A DNA stretch of 14,784 nucleotides, taken from Ophiosphaerella korrae (taxonomy: Eukaryota; Ascomycota; Dothideomycetes; Pleosporales; Phaeosphaeriaceae). Numbering within the stretch: position 1 is the stretch's first letter; each line of letters begins with the position of its first letter. The stretch is from positions 1 to 14,784 of the forward strand of contig JALNQF010000759.1 in assembly GCA_028456385.1 (NCBI GenBank), given 5' to 3'. This document shows, one piece after another, positions 8,540 through 14,784 of the stretch. The notes beneath the pieces were generated by a model, which saw only the letters and a list, made by a program, of their open reading frames with translations, was not told the origin of the DNA and ran no database searches. The translations under genes were made by a program, and so were the position numbers.

Positions 8540-9350
8540 GCTACCTTTTAGGCCTATTTACTTATTAATAGAGAGTAAATTAGTAATACTCTAAGAAAGA
8601 CTAAACTAAGACCTAAAGAAAAGATATATACGAGAATCCTTGTTATTAGTAGGATTTCTAATTCTCTTCGTACTAAAGAAGAAGAGACTACTAAGGATAT
8701 ACGTAAACTACTAAAAACTAAACAATATTATAGTAAAGGACTAATACCTACTACTAAATATAGATAATCTCTAAGATAAGCTAAGTAGAGTAAAGATTTT
8801 TACAAAGCTAGACCTAAAGGATAGATACTACCTAATATAAATAAAGGTAAGTAAAGAGTAGAAAATAGTATTCTAAACACGCTATAGACATTATAAGTAT
8901 ATAGTAATACTCTTTAGACTAACAAATATACTAGTAATATTCTAAAGACTAATTAATAATAAATTATAAGAATACTTAGATAAGTTTATTATAGCGTACC
9001 TAGACGATATACTAATATATTCTAAAGAAGAAGGCAAGTACGTAGAGTAAGTAATAATAGTACTATAGTACTTAGACTAATACAACCTATAACTAAAGCT
9101 AGAGAAGTGCAAGTAGTATAAGATAGAAGTAGAGTTTCTAAGATATACAATAAGTATTAACAAAGTTAAGATAAGCTAAGAAAAGATTAAAGTAGTAGAA
9201 GAATAAAAAGAACCTAAGATAGTTAAAGACGTATAATTATTCTTAAGATTTATTAACTTTAACTAACACTTTATAGAGAGATTTTCTAAGAAAGTACTAC
9301 TACTTATAAAGCTTATAAAGAAAGATATAATATAGGAATAGAGAGTAGAG
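8540..9350 (+). other. Reverse transcriptase domain of element A, YLDD intact
   Basis: Recognisable blocks: L-V-L-K-K-K (near 8673-8690), KLDLKDRYYLIQIK-like (near 8805-8850), F-R-L-T-N (near 8910-8930) and A-Y-L-D-D-I-L-I-Y-S-K at 8994-9026. Both catalytic Asp of YLDD are kept (9003-9008) because the GACGAT codons and their context were not RIP targets. L-E-K-C-K and F-L-R-Y-T-I (about 9099-9155) match the thumb-region blocks F-L-G-x-x-I. Several stops interrupt the domain. Confidence 0.93.
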
Positions 9351-9409
9351 TAAAAATAAGCTTACAAGGAACTTAAGTAAGCTTATATTATACTACTAGT
9401 TCTAAAGCA

Positions 9410-9790
9410 ATTTTATAGTAATAAGACCTTAGTTATTAAGATAGATATATTAAATCTAGCTTATAGAGCGATAGCGCTATAAGAGTATAAAGAGAGATAG
9501 TATCTAATTATATACTATTTAGAGAAGTTTATAGAATAAAAAGAAAGATACAACATATATAATAAAGAGCTACTTATAATAGTTAATATACTTAAATATT
9601 AGAGAGCGTACGCTAAAAGTATAGTAGAAGTAATTATTAAGATAGATTATAAGAACCTAATATACTTTATAACAAGTAAGAAGTTAGAGGATAAGTAGAT
9701 ATAATAGTTAGAACTACTAGGATAGTATAAATTCAAGATCTAGTACGTACTAGGCAAGGAAAATAGCTAAGTAGACGCGCTTAGCTAAAG
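9410..9790 (+). other. RNase H domain of element A
   Basis: The segment V-I-K-I-D-I-L-N-L-A-Y (Asp at 9444-9446) matches the T-D-A-S-D-x-A-I block of Gypsy RNase H. N-K-E-L-L-I-I-V (about 9563-9585) matches the D-K-E-L-L-A-I-V block, and I-D-Y-K-N-L-I-Y-F (about 9642-9670) matches T-D-H-K-N-L-x-Y-F. The end reads Q-V-D-A-L-S (near 9768-9786, Gln as TAA), the usual end of the domain. Acidic residues are largely kept. Confidence 0.85.
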
Positions 9791-9944
9791 ATATAATATT
9801 GTAGGAAAGAGACAAGTAGTAAAAGAAGCTATACTCTAAGACAATAGACAAAGATACCTAGTACTAAATATACAACTAGTAAAAGAATAAAAAATTAACA
9901 ATCTAGTTAAGATTATAAATAAAGTTCTAGAAGAATTATAAGAG

Positions 9945-10500
9945 GTAATTATATAATAACACTATAACAACCTAGTATATAAGTACTTAGGGATTACACA
10001 AACTATAGAGCTAATCTAGAGGAATTATAGATTTAGTAAGATAAAAGAGAAAGTAACGTAGTTTATTAAGGAATACGTAGATTACTAGAAGAATAAGTAC
10101 AAAATATATATACTATATAAAGAAATATAAGTAATTAAGATACTAGAAGAACTATAGATAGATATTACGATAGACTTTATTATAGGACTACTAACGTTAA
10201 AAGACCTAGTAATAGGAATAAGATATAATATAATAATAGTAATTATAGACTAATTTACAAAATACGCTAAGATAGAGAAATTCTAAAGTAACTATATAGT
10301 AGATTAGCTAGGATACGTACTACTAGACGTACTAATATAAAGATATAGGATACTAAAGAGTATTATTAGTAATAAAGATAAGCTTTTTATATCTAATTAC
10401 TAGATAACGCTACTTATAGTAATAGAGACAAAAAAGAAGCTATTAATAGTCTATTATCTATAGATAGATAGATAGATAGAGTAGACTAATAGAACGTTAA
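9945..10500 (+). other. Integrase zinc finger and DDE core of element A
   Basis: The HHCC region has Tyr in place of most ligands: H-Y-N-N-L-V-Y-K-Y near 9958-9985 and E-Y-V-D-Y-*-K near 10070-10093 (C-x2-C has become Y-x2-Y). In the core, D-F-I-I-G-L keeps the first Asp (10173-10175). The second block reads S-N-K-D-K-L-F, so the catalytic Asp of S-D-R is Asn (10371-10373). The third, Y-Y-L-*-I-D-R-*-I-E, keeps Glu (10479-10481). The DDE triad is thus D-N-E. Confidence 0.85.
10461..10481. repeat. (TAGA)n run inside the integrase catalytic block
   Basis: Five TAGA units overlapping the codons for the Gln-Thr-Asp-x-Gln-Thr-Glu block, ending at the catalytic Glu. In-frame reading still follows the integrase, so the repeat looks like RIP-converted CAGACAGA-type coding sequence and not an inserted microsatellite. 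Confidence 0.7.
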
Positions 10501-11039
10501 AGATATACCTAAGGATTTATAGTAACTAGAAGTAGAATAATTAGGTATTACTATTTCTTATAGTATAGTTAGCTTATAATAACAAGTACTTAGAAGAGAT
10601 AGGTAAAATACCTTATTTTATAAACTATAGGATATACCCTAATTTATTTAAGAGAATACTACTAAGACCTAAGATAGAGGTAGCGCTAGTTAGAGTTAAG
10701 GATATACAAGAACTCTATAATAAGATAAGATAAAAACTAGAAGAAGCTTAGAAATAAAGTATTTTATATATTAATTATAAATAAAAAATAGTACTTTAGC
10801 TAAAAGATAGAGATAAAGCGTATCTTTATACAAAGAATCTATAAACAAAGTAACCTAGTAAGGGACTAGACTATATTAAGGTTAGACTATTATTAGTTAA
10901 AGAAAATAACAGGCTAGTTACAAAAACGCTAGAACTACCTAAAGATACTAAGGTATACCCTAAGTTTTATATAAGCTTACTAGAGCTAGCTAAGCTAAAA
11001 ATACTAGTATAGCGACAATTCTAATATTAGAAGGAGGAG

Positions 11040-11200
11040 GATAACAAGTTTAAAGTTAAAGACCTATAAGGATATTAAGAAATAGGACGCGACGCCTTCT
11101 AAAGTATATAGTTTCTCTAAGAGTAGCTAGTAAAATAGAAAGGCTACCTAGTAAGTAAAAATACGTAGGAACCTAAAGCTAATCTATAGAATTATTAGTA
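11040..11200 (+). other. Chromodomain at the C-terminus of element A pol
   Basis: The frame reads F-K-V-K-D-L near 11050-11067 (family F-x-V-E-x-I-L), then *-L-V-K-*-K-G-Y-L-V-S-K-N-T-*-E-P near 11118-11173. This is the L-V-K-W-K-G-Y ... N-T-W-E-P signature of chromodomains, with both Trp codons turned into TAG. Chromodomains of this class bind methylated histone H3 and steer integrase to heterochromatin. It follows a GPY/F-like segment, as in fungal chromoviruses. Confidence 0.9.
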
Positions 11201-11376
11201 GATACTTAAGAAAGTAAGAAATAAGTACTATATACTAGGATATATAGGATATACAATACTATAGCTAGGATATAATAGATATATTAGTAGAAAAAAGTTC
11301 TATAATAAACCTAACTACGCAGAGCTTATAAAGCGCCCTTAGTTATAATAAATTTGTCTAATAAGCTAATAGTAGA

Positions 11377-11853
11377 CTAGATAGTAAGAGAGGAGGTAAT
11401 ATTAATAGTAGTAGTAGAATAGTTAAGAACCTACGCTAAGACCTTATTACCTTCTTACTCTAATTCTAACGCTAGGTATAAGGCCTTGCAACGAGTACAC
11501 TCTTTAGTAAATTTTAATATTTTCTTATTACGTAGTAAATAAGTAATAATAATAGTAAGAAGTTTTTTATTATTATTAACCTTTTTATAAAACTCTTTAT
11601 AAGTTTAATTAAGAGACTCTTAGGTTATACTAATATAGAGACGCCCTATACAAGTACACTTAGTATACTTTAGAGTAGAATTTAGTATAACAAAATAAAG
11701 AATACTTAAGAAAGAATAATATAGATAAGGTGTTTTAGAAATATAGTTTGTAGTAAAGATTTCTAATAAGAGATAAAGTTTACAAGACTATAAAGGAGGT
11801 AATAGTATAGTAAGATAGTTTTTAACTAGAAGGCGGGGTAAACTACTTATAAG
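11377..11853 (-). pseudogene. Antisense stop-poor frame between pol and 3' LTR of element A
   Basis: Read on the minus strand (codons starting 11853, 11850 and so on), about 159 codons carry only five internal TAA/TAG before a stop at 11377-11379, whereas the plus frames here are dense with stops. The product has Cys pairs (K-C-T-C-I-G near 11660-11645; E-C-T-R-C-K near 11485-11500), a basic stretch of LLRNKK type and a Leu/Glu-rich probable coiled coil (L-A-L-E-L-E-x-E-G near 11450-11475). A possible start is ATA at 11848-11850. It fills almost the whole gap between pol and the 3' LTR, where some plant Gypsy lineages carry an extra antisense ORF. It faintly recalls coiled-coil hypothetical proteins common in fungi, but I cannot name a family. 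Confidence 0.5.
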
Positions 11854-11901
11854 CTAGACCTAGCTAATAGAAGCCTAGGCCTAAAGATAGACCTAGCGTA
11901 A

Positions 11902-11911
11902 GAAAGGGGGA
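11902..11911 (+). promoter_or_regulatory. Polypurine tract of element A
   Basis: GAAAGGGGGA sits three bases before the 3' LTR. In LTR retrotransposons such a tract resists RNase H and primes plus-strand synthesis. G runs are not RIP targets (no CpA), which explains why it is intact. It fixes the left border of the 3' LTR and, by comparison, of the 5' LTR. Confidence 0.88.
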
Positions 11912-11914
11912 TAG

Positions 11915-12357
11915 TATTATAATACTAAGTAGTAGGTAAGCTATTGTATTATACGCAATTAGGCTAGGTAATATAGCGTAGTAGAACACGTAACTATTTA
12001 GTAGTAAACGCTCTAGAGCGAACGCTCTAGAGTAAACGCTCTAGAATAAGCGCTCTAGAGTAAACGCTTTAGAGTAAGCGCTTAGGAATAAACGCTAGAT
12101 AGTAGTATATAGAGACATTAATAGACCTTTATAGACTATTATGTTTAATCTCTTCTTTACTTCTTATCTTAATAGAGTATTATAACTAATACTTTAATTA
12201 GATTCTTATCTACTTATTAATACTTATATACCTCGTAATACTTTAGTAAGAGCTAACTATTAATTAAGTTAAGTAACTAACTTGTTTATTAACCTCGCCT
12301 GTCTTATAGAAGCCTACTTACCCTTGTTACCCTTACTAGTTCTAAGGACTTAATATA
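11915..12357 (+). repeat. 3' LTR of element A
   Basis: About 443 bp, nearly the same length as the 5' copy, from TATTATAATAC to GGACTTAATATA. It has TA in place of both the TG start and the CA end. About 35 differences from the 5' copy are mainly transitions, with a few 1-2 bp indels (near 12109, 12150 and 12340). Confidence 0.88.
12010..12093. repeat. 14-bp tandem array in the 3' LTR, six units
   Basis: Units start at 12010, 12024, 12038, 12052, 12066 and 12080, the same count and order as in the 5' LTR, including the divergent last unit. The first units differ by RIP-type changes (CG kept here where the 5' copy has TA). Confidence 0.9.
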
Positions 12358-12739
12358 CTCTTTCTTAGAAATCCTTTTCTTAAATAAGAAGAGATATAAC
12401 TTAACTATAGGTTATAAATATAGCGTTAGAGATATACTTCTATTACTTAAGTATAGTTATGTATAACTAAAGAATTTATAAAAAACCTAAGAGAAACGTA
12501 AGTAAAACTATACTTACTAGGAGTACTTAAAACTAATATAATTAACTTAGAATATAATATATGTATCTACGCTATACTTATAGCGTAAGAGTTACGTATT
12601 CTAGATACTTTATTAGAATACTATAACGTATTTAATAACGTTACTATATAGATACTACTTTACCTAAAGAACTCTAATTACGTAATCCTATTAATAAAGA
12701 GAAAGGAACCTCTTTATAAGCTACTCTATAATCTCTCTA

Positions 12740-13400
12740 TATATAAGCTTAAAGTACTCTACGTATATATAGAGGATACGCTCTATAAAGGCTAGATATA
12801 TTATAGTAATAGTCTAGTAAAAGTACCTATTCTTTTTATTCTAAAGAAAGATAGAGCCTTATACCTCTATATTAACTACTATAGTATAAACTTAGTTATA
12901 GTAAAAGATTAGTACTTACTCCTACTAATTAAGGAGACGCTAGACTACTTATTAGGCGTATAATACTATACTACCTTAGATCTTAAGGATACCTACTATA
13001 GGATTAGAATTAAATTAGGAGATAAGTAGAAAACTACTTTCTACACTTACTATAGGTATTTTAAATACCTAGTAATACCTTTTAGGCTAACTAATACTCC
13101 TACTAGCTTTTAAGTATATATTAACAAAGCGCTTAGTAGACTCCTAGATTATATCTATATAGTGTACCTTAATAATATACTTATATATACCTATAGTAAT
13201 AACGTAGTACTATACTAGCGCACTATCTACTCTATACTAAAAGCGCTAAGAAGGGTAGAACTCTTTATAAACCTAAATAAGTGCACCTTTATATTTAATA
13301 AAGTGTATTTTCTAGGCTTTATTATTATAAGGCGTAGTATATACGCTAAACCTAAGCGTATTAAGACTATTATGTAATAGTTAGAGCCTATAAGTATTAA
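12740..13400 (+). other. Reverse transcriptase domain of element B, catalytic YLDD changed to YLNN
   Basis: Clear blocks: I-L-F-I-L-K-K-D (about 12826-12850), L-D-L-K-D-T-Y-Y-R-I-R-I-K (about 12976-13014), F-K-Y-L-V-I-P-F-R-L-T-N-T-P (about 13060-13101) and V-Y-L-N-N-I-L-I-Y (13162-13188). The two catalytic Asp codons (13171-13176) both read AAT, explained by TpG to TpA in TTGATGAT. N-K-C-T-F and F-L-G-F-I-I (about 13279-13326) complete the palm and thumb blocks. Confidence 0.93.
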
Positions 13401-13539
13401 GAAACTATAGTTATTCCTAAGTTTTATAAACTTTTACTAAAGATTTATTAAAGAGTATACTTATAAAATAGCCCCCTTTATAAACTTATTAAAAGAGAAG
13501 TAAGAATTCTATTAGCTTAGTATAGTATAAAAAGCTTTT

Positions 13540-13960
13540 AAATAACTTAAAGTATACTTTATAAGTACGCCTATCTTATACTACTATAACTTAGCGCTAC
13601 CTATTTACTTAGAAATAAATACGTTAACCTTTGTAATCTCTAAGATCTTATCTTAGCTCTACCTAGATAGGAAATAGTATCTAGTTACCTTTACTTCTAG
13701 AAAACTACAAGAAGTAGAATTAAACTATAAAATATATAATACTAAACTTCTTACTATTATTTATAGTTTTAAATAGTAAAGATACTACTTTAAAGGTATA
13801 TAGTATATAATTTAAGTACTTACTAATTATAATAACTTATACTTAATACATACTATATATAAGCTAAACTTACGCTATATATACTAAGCTATATATTTAG
13901 AAGCTTTTAATTTTAAAGTAAAATACTAGGCTAGTAGGCTAAATCCTATAGATAGCCCCT
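13540..13960 (+). other. RNase H domain of element B
   Basis: Blocks: Y-L-E-I-N-T-L-T-F-V-I-S (about 13609-13644), where the catalytic Asp of T-D-A-S is Asn (13618-13620); F-T-S-R-K-L-Q-E-V-E-L-N-Y (about 13690-13728), matching the F-x-S-R-K-L-x-x-A-E-x-N-Y block; L-L-T-I-I-Y (about 13750-13765); and L-T-N-Y-N-N-L (about 13819-13840), for T-D-H-N-N-L. This last block has also lost its Asp. Confidence 0.9.
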
Positions 13961-14439
13961 TAAGGAGATATAACTATAAGTAAGAGAACCTATTACTAGT
14001 ACGCTTATTACCTACTTTCTAAGAGAAATTATAACTAGTAAGCTTAGTAGCTAGAGTAGAAATAACTAGTAGAGTAAGAAAATCTATAACTAAGCTAAGC
14101 TTAGAAAGCGTATACAAGATATATAGTACTAGAGACTATAGTACTAAAAGGACCTTTACTACTAGCGCTATAGAATATATACTATACGTGCTATACTTAA
14201 TAGCTAGAGAGTTAGTTAGTAGTAAACCTATATTAGTAGAGTCTAAAGCCTTTCTAATAACTTTATATAGACTATAGTAAAGGGATACCTTTATATAAGT
14301 ATAAGTAGAGAGTTTAATAAAAGTTAAAAGTACTTAATATAGTAGTAGAGCGTAAGTATAGCGCTTAGATAACAAGGAAGTCCTAAGATATAAAGGTAGA
14401 GTATACGTTCTAGAGGAACCTACTATTAGGTAAGAAATT

Positions 14440-14784
14440 CTACTCTAGTATTATAACTCGTATATAGCTAGCTACTTTAGTATACGTAGAACGCTTAAGC
14501 TAATTATAAGATACTATTACTAGCTATTAATAGAGTAAGATATTTAAGAATATATAAAGACTTACGTAATATACTAGTAAAGTAAAGCGCTAAGGTATAA
14601 GTAGTATAGAGAATTATCTCCTTTACTAATTATAAGTAATATCTTTAAAGAAGTCTCTTTAGACTTTATAACAAGCCTCTTACTTTTAAAAGATAGCTTA
14701 GAGTGCGTATATAATATAATACTAGTAATAGTAGACTACTTATCTAAGATAGCTATCTATATCCTAGTACTTAAAAAGTAAGAC
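14440..14784 (+). other. Integrase of element B: zinc finger and start of DDE core
   Basis: The HHCC region reads Y-Y-N-S-Y-I-A-S-Y-F (about 14449-14478, His to Tyr), then R-Y-Y-Y-* (about 14509-14523) and T-Y-V-I-Y (about 14563-14575, Cys to Tyr). The core begins E-V-S-L-D-F-I-T-S-L (14650-14680), keeping the first catalytic Asp (14662-14664), and continues I-L-V-I-V-D-Y-L-S-K (about 14719-14750). The second Asp and the Glu are outside the window. Confidence 0.88.

Larger units (their letters stand above)
7880..11342 (+). pseudogene. pol: pol of element A: protease-RT-RNase H-integrase-chromodomain, RIP-degraded
   Basis: A single frame (frame 3, -1 relative to gag) of about 1150 codons with many TAA/TAG at Gln/Trp sites but no other frame break that I can see. 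Order: aspartic protease (about 7940-8250), linker, reverse transcriptase (about 8540-9350), RNase H (about 9410-9790), integrase zinc finger (about 9945-10095), DDE core (about 10150-10500), GPY/F-type segment (about 10790-10970) and chromodomain (about 11040-11200). The frame ends near 11340-11342. The overlap with gag near 7880-7915 suggests that the intact element used -1 frameshifting, although an old indel cannot be excluded. The protein would have acted inside virus-like particles and then in the nucleus. It cannot be made from this copy. Confidence 0.92.
5531..12357 (+). mobile_element. Ty3/Gypsy chromovirus, complete length, RIP-inactivated (element A)
   Basis: A full LTR retrotransposon of about 6.8 kb: 5' LTR (5531-5976), gag (from about 5992), pol (about 7880-11342) with protease, reverse transcriptase, RNase H, integrase and chromodomain in chromovirus order, an antisense stop-poor frame (11377-11853), polypurine tract (11902-11911) and 3' LTR (11915-12357). 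The two LTRs share the same layout and differ at about 35 positions, mostly C/T and G/A. Because RIP drives this divergence, LTR distance cannot be used to date the insertion. The domain order and the C-terminal chromodomain place it in the Chromoviridae branch of Ty3/Gypsy. No target-site duplication was found. Confidence 0.92.
12358..14784 (+). mobile_element. Second Ty3/Gypsy element (element B), 5'-truncated, runs off right edge
   Basis: It begins directly at the end of element A's 3' LTR, in the segment between protease and reverse transcriptase, and continues with reverse transcriptase, RNase H and integrase to the window edge. It differs clearly from element A: the motifs differ (for example L-D-L-K-D-T-Y-Y-R-I-R-I-K here), and there is no gag or LTR in the window. 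Its missing 5' half is not seen upstream of element A either. It was probably an older element that A jumped into, followed by loss or rearrangement of the left part. Confidence 0.85.
12358..14784 (+). pseudogene. pol: pol of element B: RT-RNase H-integrase, partial and RIP-degraded
   Basis: One frame (frame 1) stays readable for about 809 codons without any frame break; TAA/TAG mark Gln/Trp sites. Order: a pre-RT segment with L-L-E-Y-Y-N-V-F (about 12616-12640, matching the D-V-F block), P-L-Y-K-L-L-Y-N-L-S (about 12709-12738), reverse transcriptase (about 12740-13400), RNase H (about 13540-13960), a spacer, and integrase (HHCC about 14440-14590, core from about 14640). The 5' part (gag, protease) is missing at the junction with element A's LTR. 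The 3' part (rest of integrase, any chromodomain, LTR) is outside the window. Confidence 0.9.

Noticed and set aside
1..14784. Alternative genetic code in which TAA/TAG encode Gln, as in some ciliates
   Set aside because: Stops also sit at Trp positions (L-V-K-*-K-G-Y and N-T-*-E-P in the chromodomain), and Cys to Tyr, His to Tyr and Asp to Asn changes go with them. RIP explains all of these; a code change explains only the Gln sites.
1..14784. Mitochondrial or plastid origin because of low GC and many stops
   Set aside because: Nuclear LTR retrotransposons of two superfamilies and RIP signatures fill the window, and no organelle genes are seen.

Overview
This window looks like a transposon graveyard from a filamentous ascomycete (Pezizomycotina). 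The dinucleotides CpA and TpG are almost gone from both strands and TpA is in large excess, while CpG survives (gcgc, acgc and cgct are common). That is the footprint of repeat-induced point mutation (RIP), a fungal process that turns CpA into TpA in duplicated DNA. ATG is nearly eliminated, TGA is rare, and every long reading frame is full of TAA and TAG at positions where the protein families have Gln or Trp. I see no intact gene, no tRNA or rRNA and no host gene.

Layout. (1) About 1-3005, minus strand: a Ty1/Copia polyprotein (gag-like region, protease, integrase and linker) that runs off the left edge before the reverse transcriptase; its upstream flank, about 3006-3300, should hold the leader and 5' LTR. 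(2) About 3300-4340: very AT-rich DNA in which I recognise no gene. (3) About 4340-4712: a weak possible coding remnant. (4) 4784-5415: a fold-back element with arms of about 170-200 bp, a 17-bp tandem array and a nested 40-bp hairpin. (5) 5531-12357, plus strand: a complete-length Ty3/Gypsy chromovirus ('element A') with two LTRs of about 445 bp, gag, and pol with protease, reverse transcriptase, RNase H, integrase and a C-terminal chromodomain, then a polypurine tract. Between pol and the 3' LTR a long, stop-poor frame runs on the opposite strand. (6) 12358-14784, plus strand: a second, different Ty3/Gypsy element ('element B') that begins abruptly at the end of A's 3' LTR, in the segment between protease and reverse transcriptase, and runs off the right edge inside the integrase core.

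In an active copy these genes would make particle proteins (gag), cut and copy the RNA (protease, reverse transcriptase, RNase H) and insert the DNA (integrase); the chromodomain of A would direct insertion to histone-marked chromatin. Here all are dead. Zinc-knuckle Cys and His are Tyr in A, the YLDD of element B reads YLNN, and tens of nonsense codons break each frame. The least expected items are the antisense frame inside A and the palindromic fold-back element.
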